NCBI RefSeq assembly: GCF_021555155.1
Contig: NZ_JAKGBU010000065.1
Location: forward strand, 1 to 32,138
Source of the DNA: Rhizobium alarense
Lineage (GTDB): Bacteria > Pseudomonadota > Alphaproteobacteria > Rhizobiales > Rhizobiaceae
Length of the DNA stretch: 32,138 nt
Reading direction: 5' to 3'
The translations under genes were made by a program, and so were the position numbers. A model generated the notes under the pieces. That model was not told the DNA's origin and ran no database searches. It was given only the letters and a program-made list of their open reading frames with translations. This document shows positions 7,727 to 15,707 of the stretch, piece by piece; the stretch's first letter is position 1; every line of letters begins with the position of its first letter.

Positions 7727-9220
7727 ATGAACGCGACAGTCGACTGGAAGCAGGCCGCCACCGAAATCAAGCCCCGCGGGCAGTCTTTCATCGATGGCAA
7801 GTTCGTCGAAGCGATATCCGGGAAGCAATTCGACGCCATCAATCCGGCGACTGGCAAGACCCTGACCGGGGTGGCTTCCTGCGACCAGGCCGACGTCGAC
7901 CTTGCAGTGAAATCGGCAAGCCGCGCGTTCGACAGCGGTGTCTGGTCGCGTCGTTCTCCCGCGGAGCGCAAGAAAATCCTCCAGCGCTTCGGCGAACTGA
8001 TGCTCAAGCATGCGGACGAACTCGCGCTGCTCGAGACGCTCAACATGGGCAAGCCGATTTCCGACGCCCGTTCCATCGATGTGCCCGGTTCGGCCAACAC
8101 CATCCTCTGGTATGCCGAAGCCATCGACAAGATTTACGACGAGATCGCGCCGACCGGGGACGGCGCGCTCGGCATGATTACACGCGAGCCGGTCGGCGTG
8201 GTCGCCGCCGTCGTGCCGTGGAACTTCCCGCTCCTGATGGCCTGCTGGAAGATCGGACCTGCGCTCGCCGCGGGCAACTCACTGATCCTCAAGCCTGCGG
8301 AACAGTCGCCGCTGTCGGCGATCCGCCTGGCCGAGATGGCGGCCGAAGCCGGTATTCCCGACGGCGTCTTCAATGTCGTCACGGGACTTGGCGAAACTGC
8401 GGGCATGGCGCTCGGCATGCACATGGACGTCGATTGCGTGACCTTCACCGGGTCGACGGAAGTCGGAAAGCTCTTCATGACTTATTCGGCGAAGTCGAAC
8501 ATGAAGCGGGTGGCGCTGGAATGTGGTGGCAAGACCCCGCATATCGTCATGGCCGATTGCGGCAACCTCGATGAGGCGGCGACCGCAGCGGCGTTCGGCA
8601 TCTTCTTCAACCAAGGCGAGGTCTGCAATGCCGGGTCCCGACTTCTCGTGGACGCGCGCATCAAGGATGAGTTCCTGGAAAAGGTGATCGCCGTCGGCAA
8701 CACCCTTCAGCCGGGCGATCCGCTCGATGCCGGCACCAAGCTGGGTGCCATCGTCAGCAAGACCCAGATGGACCGGGTTCTCGAATATATCGACATCGGC
8801 TCCAAGGAAGGCGCGCGTCTGAAGTCCGGCGGCAAGCAGGTTCGCACGGAGTCCGGCGGCTATTTCGTTGAGCCGACCGTTTTCGACAACGTCGACAACA
8901 ACATGCGGATCGCTCAGGAGGAAATCTTCGGGCCAGTGCTGTCGACGATCATCTTCAAGGATGCCGAAGAGGCGGTTCGAATCGCCAATGACACGATCTA
9001 TGGTCTTGCCGCCGCGGTATGGACAGACAACATCGACACTGCGCTGTCGACCGCCCGCCGCCTTCGCGCCGGCTCGGTCTGGGTGAACAATTTCGACGAG
9101 AGTAACATCACCATGCCGTTCGGCGGCTACAAGCAGTCAGGCTTCGGTCGCGACAAGTCGCTGCACGCCATTGAGAAATACACAGAACTCAAAGCGACCT
9201 GGATCAAGATCCGCGCCTGA
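7727..9220 (+). CDS. NAD(P)+-dependent aldehyde dehydrogenase, PuuC-like
   Basis: The 497-residue protein is a full-length ALDH that oxidises an aldehyde to a carboxylate with NAD(P)+. The general base is E265 in LECGGKTP and the nucleophile is C300 in GEVCNAG. The cofactor-binding VPWNFPLLMACWKIGPAL, KPAEQ and GSTEVG motifs are all present, as is the C-terminal EEIFGPVL. The sequence resembles the gamma-glutamyl-gamma-aminobutyraldehyde/betaine aldehyde branch. The ATG at 7727 has GAGGG five bases upstream. It is the first gene of the second operon and is preceded by the IclR-type operators. It most likely removes the aldehyde (including formaldehyde-type or amino-aldehyde products) released by the two flavin oxidoreductases of the cluster. 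Confidence 0.9.
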   Translation: MNATVDWKQAATEIKPRGQSFIDGKFVEAISGKQFDAINPATGKTLTGVASCDQADVDLAVKSASRAFDSGVWSRRSPAERKKILQRFGELMLKHADELALLETLNMGKPISDARSIDVPGSANTILWYAEAIDKIYDEIAPTGDGALGMITREPVGVVAAVVPWNFPLLMACWKIGPALAAGNSLILKPAEQSPLSAIRLAEMAAEAGIPDGVFNVVTGLGETAGMALGMHMDVDCVTFTGSTEVGKLFMTYSAKSNMKRVALECGGKTPHIVMADCGNLDEAATAAAFGIFFNQGEVCNAGSRLLVDARIKDEFLEKVIAVGNTLQPGDPLDAGTKLGAIVSKTQMDRVLEYIDIGSKEGARLKSGGKQVRTESGGYFVEPTVFDNVDNNMRIAQEEIFGPVLSTIIFKDAEEAVRIANDTIYGLAAAVWTDNIDTALSTARRLRAGSVWVNNFDESNITMPFGGYKQSGFGRDKSLHAIEKYTELKATWIKIRA

Positions 9221-9239
9221 CCCGGCAATCGCGTCAAAC

Positions 9240-9259
9240 GGCCTCCCAAAAGGGAGGCC
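9240..9259 (+). promoter_or_regulatory. Intercistronic hairpin (8-bp stem, AAAA loop)
   Basis: GGCCTCCC (9240-9247) and GGGAGGCC (9252-9259) form a perfect 8-bp stem around AAAA, between the aldehyde dehydrogenase stop and the next start codon. No T-run follows, so it is unlikely to be a full terminator. It could set the ratio of upstream to downstream transcript or affect translation initiation 17 bases further on. Confidence 0.5.
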
Positions 9260-9275
9260 ATCAACAGGTGCGACC

Positions 9276-11336
9276 ATGCGCGATCCTCGTTTCGACATAT
9301 TGTTCGAGCCAGTCAAGCTCGGCCCTGTAACGGCCCGAAATCGGTTCTACCAGACGCCCCATTGCAACGGCATGGGAAACCTGCGTCCGCAAGCGCATGC
9401 CGTAATGCGAGGCGTTAAGGCCGAAGGGGGCTGGGCTGTGATCAACACGGAACACTGTTCCGTGCATCCCACAGGCGACCTCATGCCTGAAGTGCTGCAA
9501 ATGCTTTGGGACGACGGCGACATCCCGCCACTTGCCCGCATGGTGGAAGCAGTTCACGAGCACGATGCGCTGGCCGGCGTGCAGCTTGCCTATCCCGCCT
9601 ACTACAACGGCAACAGGTTGACGCGCGAAGTGCCGCTAGGTCCGATGGATCGCCCCGTGAGCGGTTATCACCCGGTCCAGGTCCGCGCCATGGACAAAGC
9701 CGACATCAAGGCATTGCTCGGCTGGTGGAAAGCCGCCGCAGTCCGGGCGAGGAAAGCAGGGTTCGACGTCCTGAACGTCGACGGCAATTTTTCGACCATC
9801 GCCTTCCAGTTCATCTCGCCCCGCAACCAGCGCACCGATGAGTACGGCGGCTCTCTGAAAAACCGCGTCCGGCTCTTGAAGGAACTAATCGAGGTCACGC
9901 GTGAGGGGGGCGGCGACGCCTGTGCCGTCAGTGTCCGCCTTATCATCGACGAACTCTTCGGCGCAGAGGGGCTCCGCGCCGCCGACGAAGGCATCGAAGC
10001 GATCGGTCTTCTCGCCGAGTTGCCTGACCTCTGGGACCTCGTCGTCGGCACGTGGGCGGACGACTCGCCGACCTCGCGCTTTGCCAAGGAAAACGACCAC
10101 GAGCCGTTCATGGTCGGAATCAAGTCGGTGACCACCAGGCCGGTCGTCGGGGTCGGGCGCTTTACCTCGCCTGATACCATGGCCGGGCTTATCCGGCGCG
10201 GCGTCCTCGACATGATCGGCGCGGCACGGCCCTCGATCGCCGATCCGTTTCTTCCAAAGAAGATCGAAGAAGGCAGGTACGAAGACATCCGTGAATGCAT
10301 CGGCTGCAACATATGTGTGTCGAGCCATTTCGCCATGACAAACCTGCGCTGCACCCAAAACCCGACGATGGGCGAGGAGTGGCGGCGGGGCTGGCACCCG
10401 GAGAAGATCGCGGCAAAGACCTCGAATTCCTCCATACTCGTCGTTGGGGCCGGACCATCCGGCCTGGAATGCGCTCGGGCTCTCGGACAGCGCGGCTACA
10501 AAGTAACTTTGGCCGAAAGGGAAACGTATCTGGGCGGTCGCGTGACTCTCGAAGGCAAGCTGCCGGGGCTCGCGGAATGGCAGCGGGTCCGGGACTGGCG
10601 CGTCACGCAGCTTCACAAGCTGCCTAATGTCGACATCTACATGGGTTCGGACCTGTCTGCTGACGATATCAAGGACTTCGGTGCCGACCACATCGTTCTC
10701 GCCACCGGCTCCAAGTGGAGGGCCGATGGCGTCGGCCGCGCCGCTCATCGGCCCCTTTCATTCTCCGAAGCGATGCCGGTGTTCACACCGGACGATATCA
10801 TGCGCGGAAGCCTCCCGCAGGGTGACGTGGTGCTCTACGACGACGACCACTATTACATGGGTGCCGTCCTCGCCGAGAAACTCGCGCAGGCGGGGTGTCG
10901 GGTTACGCTGGTCACGCCTGCCGCCGACGTGTCGGCCTTCACCGTCAATACGCTCGAGAACATCAGGACGGCCAAACGTCTTCACGAGCTCGGCGTCAAC
11001 ATGGTCACGCATCGGGTACTGACCGGGACGAACGGCCAGACGGTCGGCTTCGTCGACGCGCGCACCGGAGCGACGCACGAGCAGCCGGCCGAAGCCATCG
11101 TCCTGGTCACCGCGCGGCTGCCGAACAGCTCGCTTTATAATGATCTCGTCTCATCGACGTCCGGCGATGGCCTCTGTCCCGGCATAAGCCGGATCGGCGA
11201 TTGCGAGGCGCCAGCCGCGATCTTCGCGGCGGTCTATTCGGGTCATCGGTTCGCCCAGGAATTCGACAATCCTTCGCCGCTCCTTCGCCGCGAGCGCATC
11301 GATCTATCGGCTCGAGAGGAGTACCAGTATGCGTGA
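9276..11336 (+). CDS. Trimethylamine-dehydrogenase-like FMN/4Fe-4S/nucleotide-binding flavoprotein
   Basis: This 686-residue protein aligns along its length with what I remember of trimethylamine dehydrogenase (TMADH). An FMN TIM barrel (about 1-335) is followed by a 4Fe-4S motif (C341, C344, C347, C359) and a nucleotide-binding domain (LVVGAGPSG at about 390). Cys30, which carries the covalent 6-S-cysteinyl FMN in TMADH, is conserved in FYQTPHC, as are W260 and D263 (TMADH W264 and D267). The substrate pocket differs: TMADH Tyr60 is His60, Tyr169 is Asp169, His172 is Phe172 and Trp355 is His351. Oxidative N-dealkylation or deamination of an amine other than trimethylamine is inferred; N-methylproline demethylase-type relatives are one possibility. 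The start chosen is the ATG at 9276 (CAGGTG upstream); an upstream extension overlaps the aldehyde dehydrogenase. No electron-transfer flavoprotein gene lies nearby. Confidence 0.85.
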   Translation: MRDPRFDILFEPVKLGPVTARNRFYQTPHCNGMGNLRPQAHAVMRGVKAEGGWAVINTEHCSVHPTGDLMPEVLQMLWDDGDIPPLARMVEAVHEHDALAGVQLAYPAYYNGNRLTREVPLGPMDRPVSGYHPVQVRAMDKADIKALLGWWKAAAVRARKAGFDVLNVDGNFSTIAFQFISPRNQRTDEYGGSLKNRVRLLKELIEVTREGGGDACAVSVRLIIDELFGAEGLRAADEGIEAIGLLAELPDLWDLVVGTWADDSPTSRFAKENDHEPFMVGIKSVTTRPVVGVGRFTSPDTMAGLIRRGVLDMIGAARPSIADPFLPKKIEEGRYEDIRECIGCNICVSSHFAMTNLRCTQNPTMGEEWRRGWHPEKIAAKTSNSSILVVGAGPSGLECARALGQRGYKVTLAERETYLGGRVTLEGKLPGLAEWQRVRDWRVTQLHKLPNVDIYMGSDLSADDIKDFGADHIVLATGSKWRADGVGRAAHRPLSFSEAMPVFTPDDIMRGSLPQGDVVLYDDDHYYMGAVLAEKLAQAGCRVTLVTPAADVSAFTVNTLENIRTAKRLHELGVNMVTHRVLTGTNGQTVGFVDARTGATHEQPAEAIVLVTARLPNSSLYNDLVSSTSGDGLCPGISRIGDCEAPAAIFAAVYSGHRFAQEFDNPSPLLRRERIDLSAREEYQYA

Positions 11337-12642
11337 TCCTCAAAACCCCAGATCCGCCGTGCTCTATGAGCGCGCAAAAGCCGTCATGCCCGGCGGCAAC
11401 ACGCGCACGACCGTCTATCGGCAACCGCACCAGGTCTACGCAGTTTGTGGGGATGGCTGCCGTATCGTCGATGTCGACGGCAATGTCCGAATCGACGCCA
11501 ACGGCAACTTCACCTCGCTGATCCACGGTTACGGCCACCCCGGCATCATGGAGGCGGCGGCCCGGCAACTTGCGCTCGGCACTTGCTATGGTATGGCGAC
11601 GGAGTCGGAAATCCTGCTCTCGGAGATGCTTTGTGACAGGCTGCCGTCGGTCGAGCGGCTCCGTTACGCGAACTCCGGCACCGAAGCCGTGATGAACGCG
11701 ATCAAGGCGGCGCGGGCTTTCACGGAGCGTCCGAAGATCGCCAAGTGCGAGGGGGCTTACCACGGCACTTATGATGCCGCGGAGACAAGCCAGGACGCAA
11801 ACCCCTCCAACTGGGGCAAAGCCGAGGAACCAGAATCGGTGCCGACCGCCAAAGGCACCCCCCGCGGCGTGCTCGACGATGTCGTCGTTATCCCCTTCAA
11901 CAATGTCGAGGCGTCCGAAAAGATACTGCGCGCCAGCGGAAACTCGCTGGCAGGCGTTCTCGTCGACGTGATGCCCAACCGCGCCGGACTGGTTCCGGCC
12001 AGCGAGGCGTTTCTCAAGATGCTGCGCCAGGTCACCCGCGATCTCGGCGCTGTTCTCATTCTCGACGAAGTCATCACCTTCCGCCTCGGCTACAATGGGG
12101 CGCAGGGCCGCTTCGGCGTCGATCCCGACCTGACCACACTCGGCAAGGTCATCGGCGGAGGCTTCCCGGTGGGCGCGGTCGGCGGCAAGGCCGACGTGAT
12201 GTCGGTTTTCGATCCGTCGAAGGGCGCGCCGGCTCTGCCCCACGGCGGCACGTTCAGCGCCAATCCTATGTCAATGATGGCGGGCGTCGCCGCACTGACG
12301 TCTTTGTCGCCGGAAGACTTCGACCGGCTCGATCGGCTCGGTGCCCGCTTCGACAGCCAGATCAGCGAGTGTTTTGCAAACAACGGTGCCGAGGCCCAGG
12401 TCACCGGGCTGGGGTCGCTCCGCCGGGTCCATCTCACAAGCGCGCCGCTGACGGATTATCGATCGACGGTCGCAGCCGCCGACGGCGCGAAACGCGTCGC
12501 GGCGCTGGCCCGGGCGCTGTTCGACGAGGGCGTGATCATAGGCGGAAATGGTCTGATGGCGTTTTCGACCGCCATGGTCGAGGCCGATATCGACGAGATC
12601 GTCGAGACATTCGATCGGGCGCTGAAACGCCTGGCAGACTGA
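11329..12642 (+). CDS. Class III PLP aminotransferase, glutamate-1-semialdehyde aminomutase-like
   Basis: The 437-residue PLP enzyme has the GSA-aminomutase layout: the N-terminal RAKAVMPGGNTR motif, the cofactor-binding NSGTEAVMNAIKAAR, ILDEVITFR with the pyridine-binding Asp, and the Schiff-base lysine K273 in TLGKVIGGG. The subgroup includes true HemL proteins and aminotransferases acting on beta-amino acids. Its place between an amine-oxidising enzyme and a BKACE argues for a catabolic transaminase producing a beta-keto acid rather than for haem synthesis. The ATG overlaps the end of the upstream gene by 8 bases, indicating translational coupling. Family confidence is high; the reaction is inferred. 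Confidence 0.88.
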   Translation: MRDPQNPRSAVLYERAKAVMPGGNTRTTVYRQPHQVYAVCGDGCRIVDVDGNVRIDANGNFTSLIHGYGHPGIMEAAARQLALGTCYGMATESEILLSEMLCDRLPSVERLRYANSGTEAVMNAIKAARAFTERPKIAKCEGAYHGTYDAAETSQDANPSNWGKAEEPESVPTAKGTPRGVLDDVVVIPFNNVEASEKILRASGNSLAGVLVDVMPNRAGLVPASEAFLKMLRQVTRDLGAVLILDEVITFRLGYNGAQGRFGVDPDLTTLGKVIGGGFPVGAVGGKADVMSVFDPSKGAPALPHGGTFSANPMSMMAGVAALTSLSPEDFDRLDRLGARFDSQISECFANNGAEAQVTGLGSLRRVHLTSAPLTDYRSTVAAADGAKRVAALARALFDEGVIIGGNGLMAFSTAMVEADIDEIVETFDRALKRLAD

Positions 12643-12658
12643 CAAGGAGGAGGGAGGC

Positions 12659-13042
12659 ATGAAGCAGCGCGTAGACGTCGGCACGGAGTGGGGTACCAAA
12701 ATCGGCTATTCCCGAGCCGTCCGTGCAGGCAATTTCGTGGTGGTGTCCGGCACGTCGGCAGGCGGGCCTACGGGTGTCCTTCACAAGGGCGATCCGGAAA
12801 AGCAGGCCGAGGTTGTGTTCGGTCGCATCGGCGATGCGCTGAAGGAAGTCGGTGCCACTCTCGACGACGTCGTCGAGACACGAGTCTTCCTGCGCGACAT
12901 GAAGGACTGGGAAGCTGTCGGCAACGCCCATGCTCGCGCTTTTGCCGTCGCGCGCCCGGCGACGACCATGCTGCAGGCGGGCGCTCTGATCGATCCGGAC
13001 ATGCTGGTCGAAATCGCGGCGACGGCAATAGTGGGGGACTGA
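12659..13042 (+). CDS. RidA (YjgF/YER057c/UK114) family enamine/imine deaminase
   Basis: The 127-residue protein has the compact trimeric RidA fold signature, ending with RPATTM, the carboxylate-binding arginine R99, and then [12 protein letters not shown]. Family members hydrolyse reactive 2-aminoacrylate-like enamines or imines produced by PLP enzymes and amine oxidases. A strong AAGGAGGAGGG sits just before the ATG, and the gene follows the aminotransferase stop by 16 bases. It starts 2 bases before the next operon unit. It probably clears imine intermediates of the pathway or helps hydrolyse the amine-oxidation product. It might instead catalyse a pathway-specific deamination. Confidence 0.88.
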   Translation: MKQRVDVGTEWGTKIGYSRAVRAGNFVVVSGTSAGGPTGVLHKGDPEKQAEVVFGRIGDALKEVGATLDDVVETRVFLRDMKDWEAVGNAHARAFAVARPATTMLQAGALIDPDMLVEIAATAIVGD

Positions 13043-13044
13043 GC

Positions 13045-13917
13045 ATGGCCGATACAATCATCACATGCGCGGTCACTGGAAGTCTCACGCGTCCCGAAGA
13101 CAATGCGAATCTCCCGGTGACACCCGAGGAGATTGCAAACTCCGCCCTGGAAGCCGCTGATGCCGGCGCGGCGATCCTGCATCTCCATGTTCGCCATGCC
13201 GATGGCCGTCCGTCGATGGAACTGGACCATTACCGCGAGATGGTGCGGCTGATCAGAGCCAAGAACAATGACGTGATCCTCAACATTACCACCGGGCCGG
13301 GAGGCCGGTTCCAGCCTGGCGAGGACGATCCGAAGATCGCCGGTCCGCGAACGAACTTCGTAACCGCCGAGCGGCGAGTCGAGCATATCGTCGACTTGAA
13401 GCCGGAAATCTGCACGCTCGACCTGAACACGATGACCTTCGGAAACGAAATCGTCATCAACACGCCGCCCTATGTGAAGCGGATGTCCGAGATCATCTAC
13501 GACAACGGGGTCCGGCCTGAATTCGAGCTGTTCGATTCCGGCGACATCAATCTTCTGCGCGACTTCCTGGAGGCTGGCGTCTTCCGCGGGCCGCCGCTGG
13601 CCAGCCTGGTGCTGGGTGTTAAGTACGGCTTCGCTGCGACGCCCGAGACCATGTTCTTTGCCCGGAGCATGCTCCCGCGAGATGCAATATGGACCGGGTT
13701 TGGGATCGGTCGTCGTGCATTTCCGATGCTGGCCCAGGCGTTTGTGCTCGGCGGCCACGTTCGGATCGGCATGGAGGACACGATCAAGCTGTCCAAGACA
13801 GAGTTGGTCAAGAGCAACGCCGAGCTCGTCGAAAGAGCTGGTGGCGTGATCAATTTGCTTGGAGGAACTGTCGCCAGTGCCGGGTATGCAAGAAAGGTCT
13901 TAAATCTTGAGCGCTAA
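13045..13917 (+). CDS. BKACE family (DUF849) beta-keto acid cleavage enzyme
   Basis: The 290-residue TIM-barrel protein belongs to the family of Kce (3-keto-5-aminohexanoate cleavage enzyme). These zinc enzymes condense a beta-keto acid with acetyl-CoA and split it into acetoacetate and a new acyl-CoA. The metal-binding pair H46 and H48 in LHLHVR is present, as are a conserved glutamate at about 244 in RIGMED and the motif NITTGPGG. The start is the ATG at 13045, two bases after the RidA stop; a longer frame upstream is a shadow. As the final gene of the operon, it should act on the beta-keto acid made by the aminotransferase. Family members also act on dehydrocarnitine and other substrates, so the exact ligand is open. 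Confidence 0.9.
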   Translation: MADTIITCAVTGSLTRPEDNANLPVTPEEIANSALEAADAGAAILHLHVRHADGRPSMELDHYREMVRLIRAKNNDVILNITTGPGGRFQPGEDDPKIAGPRTNFVTAERRVEHIVDLKPEICTLDLNTMTFGNEIVINTPPYVKRMSEIIYDNGVRPEFELFDSGDINLLRDFLEAGVFRGPPLASLVLGVKYGFAATPETMFFARSMLPRDAIWTGFGIGRRAFPMLAQAFVLGGHVRIGMEDTIKLSKTELVKSNAELVERAGGVINLLGGTVASAGYARKVLNLER

Positions 13918-14022
13918 CTCGCGCCCGAGCTTGCTTCATTGCCGTTTGCGGTCAAAATAACTTGGCACGCAACAAGTTTGGGCCTCCTGTCCGGATCCTG
14001 GAACTCACCTCTCCCCCCACTC

Positions 14023-14973
14023 TTAGAGGTCGAGTTTCAGAACGCCCGTCGCGCGCGACACGCACGGGATAAACCGATGGCTGCGGGCGGCGTTTGAAAG
14101 CACAGCATCGCGATGGATTGGCTGTCCTTCCAGATACCCGCACTCGCAGGTTCCGCAGACGCCGTTCTCGCAGGATGCCATCAGCAACACGCCGGCGGCG
14201 CGAATGGCCGATAGCGCTGACCTGTCGGCAGGAACTGGAACAACCGTCCCGTTACGAAGGACGATCGTGAACGGTTCGGGTGGCGTGTCGTCCTGCACCG
14301 GTGGCTGAAAGGCTTCGAAATGGACCGTGCCATCCGGCCAGTGTTCCGAAGCCCGTGCAATTGCCGCCATGAAGCCGGGAGGTCCACAGTAATAGAGCTG
14401 CGCCTCGCCGGGCCTTGTTGACAACAGGCCCTCTATGTCTTGTCGGGTTTCAACTTGATCGTCGAAATGGAGCCTCAGGCTTTCGGCGCCGATGCTTTCC
14501 CCTAAGGTCCTCAGCAACGGAGCAAGGCTTCGGCTCCGCGCAAAATAATGGAGTTCGAAGGGTTTGCCCTGCCGATAGAGAGCCCGAGCCATTGCGAGGA
14601 TTGGCGTGATCCCGATACCCCCTGCCAGCAGAAGGACCGGCCCGCCACTCTCCTTGAGTGGGAAATGATTGCGCGGGGCAGACACGGGCAGCTCGGCGCC
14701 TGGCGTCACCTGATCATGAACCCATGCGGACCCGCCCCGTCCGCTTGGTTCGCGCTTCACGGCAATCGTGTAGCGGCTGAGATCTTCGGGATCACCGCAG
14801 AGCGAATATTGGCGCACCTTCCCATCGGGGAGATGGACGTCCACGTGAGAACCAGGTTCGTATGCCGGCAGAAAAGGCTTGCGCCGGTGTTTTAGTTCGA
14901 TCACGCGCACGTCGCCCGGCTCGTCATGGATGCTGGCGACGATCAGTTTCATGATGATACGCGGAGATCCCAT
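14023..14973 (-). CDS. Phthalate dioxygenase reductase/VanB-type flavin-iron-sulfur oxidoreductase
   Basis: The 316-residue single-chain electron-transfer protein runs from NAD(P)H through FMN to a 2Fe-2S cluster. The FMN-binding RQYSLC (about residues 59-64), the nucleotide-binding GGIGITPIL and the plant-type ferredoxin motif with C268, C273, C276 and C304 are all in place, so all three redox modules look functional. It begins 6 bases after the MOSC gene on the same strand, with GAGTGAAG before the ATG; the ATG for Met8 is a weaker alternative. Relatives usually feed Rieske oxygenases, but none is encoded in this window. The neighbouring MOSC protein is therefore the likeliest electron acceptor, by analogy with MOSC/ferredoxin proteins that reduce N-hydroxylated compounds. 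That pairing is inference. Confidence 0.85.
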   Translation of the reverse strand: MGSPRIIMKLIVASIHDEPGDVRVIELKHRRKPFLPAYEPGSHVDVHLPDGKVRQYSLCGDPEDLSRYTIAVKREPSGRGGSAWVHDQVTPGAELPVSAPRNHFPLKESGGPVLLLAGGIGITPILAMARALYRQGKPFELHYFARSRSLAPLLRTLGESIGAESLRLHFDDQVETRQDIEGLLSTRPGEAQLYYCGPPGFMAAIARASEHWPDGTVHFEAFQPPVQDDTPPEPFTIVLRNGTVVPVPADRSALSAIRAAGVLLMASCENGVCGTCECGYLEGQPIHRDAVLSNAARSHRFIPCVSRATGVLKLDL

Positions 14974-14979
14974 GTCGCT

Positions 14980-15471
14980 TCACTCGTCCATTGGCAGAAT
15001 TGGGTCGCCGGGACGAATGACGCCGCCGACCTCGATCGAACAGTTGAGACCGGAGCGGTTCAGAAGTCCTTCGTAGAGGCCCGGCATGCCGAGGAGTTCC
15101 TCGATGTACTTGCAGGGGAAATTCATCCGTGCCGCCCGCAAAACCGTTTCCCCAACCCGGAAGCGCTTGCCGACCAGATGATTGAGCGGAACGCCGCGGG
15201 TCGTCAGGTTGCGCCTGTGATCTTCGGGCGCCAGCGACCCCTTGAAACCCGGGATTTTGGGCTCTCCGTTGGCGATTACCTCAAGAACCTCGATCTCGAT
15301 CAGCGTGACTTCGCGAACGTCAGGCTTGGGAGAATAGGTTCCGGTGCCAAGATAATAGCGGTCACCGATAATTCCACGTCCGGCGATGAGCTGCGCCTCG
15401 GCGAGTTCTTCCATTTCGTAGGAAGCGGCCGGCGCAATGTGAATGTGGAGCAGACTTCCCTGCCAAGTCAT
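14980..15471 (-). CDS. MOSC-domain protein (molybdenum cofactor sulfurase C-terminal-like)
   Basis: The 163-residue protein is a stand-alone MOSC domain, a fold that binds molybdenum cofactor and is found in YiiM, YcbX and mARC-type N-hydroxy-compound reductases. The conserved cysteine that would ligate molybdenum is C120 in NFPCKYI. The RGIIGDRYY segment and the RRNLTTRGV motif are typical of the domain. The start chosen is the ATG at 15471; a longer open frame to 15561 adds 30 residues without family character. It is the first gene of a two-gene unit with the reductase, six bases apart. A role as the terminal reductase fed by that flavoprotein is plausible but unproven. Confidence 0.82.
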   Translation of the reverse strand: MTWQGSLLHIHIAPAASYEMEELAEAQLIAGRGIIGDRYYLGTGTYSPKPDVREVTLIEIEVLEVIANGEPKIPGFKGSLAPEDHRRNLTTRGVPLNHLVGKRFRVGETVLRAARMNFPCKYIEELLGMPGLYEGLLNRSGLNCSIEVGGVIRPGDPILPMDE

Positions 15472-15592
15472 GTATCGGCCCCCGCAATGCCTTGCCTTCG
15501 ATCGACATGGATCTCTGCGCCGGTGGCCTGCTGCTCTAATCAGAGGATCATCCCATGTCACACCAGTCCCGGCTGATGGGAAATCTGCCGTG

Positions 15593-15647
15593 AAACTGGC
15601 TTCGTCAACAGTGCCAGTTTACCAGCATGTTCCTAGTCCAGTTGGGT
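15593..15647. promoter_or_regulatory. Inverted and repeated GCCAGTTT motif upstream of the MOSC gene
   Basis: AAACTGGC (15593-15600) and GCCAGTTT (15613-15620) form a perfect 8-bp inverted repeat with a 12-base gap. A further TCCAGTTGG follows at 15637. The same core appears as GCCAAACTGG (17208-17217) and GCCAGTCTGG (17242-17251) in the promoter region of the MocR gene, so it may be a MocR site controlling the MOSC/reductase pair. No clear -10 could be fixed. Confidence 0.4.
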
Positions 15648-15707
15648 GAACGTTAGAGGCTTTGCGGCGAGGGGCACATTGAGATGCGCGGTGAGCGGGT
15701 CTGCGTT

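Noticed and set aside
11107-12243. Minus-strand open frame of 378 codons opposite the aminotransferase
   Set aside because: The composition and lack of motifs mark it as antisense shadow of the aminotransferase.
11329-12642. Reading the aminotransferase as haem-biosynthetic HemL
   Set aside because: It sits in a catabolic operon with RidA and BKACE, which favours a substrate-specific transaminase, although the fold and K273 are shared with HemL.
13959-13978. Possible terminator AACTTG/CAAGTT between the convergent BKACE and reductase genes
   Set aside because: The stem is only 6 bp, AT-rich, with an 8-base loop and no T-run; too weak to list as a feature.
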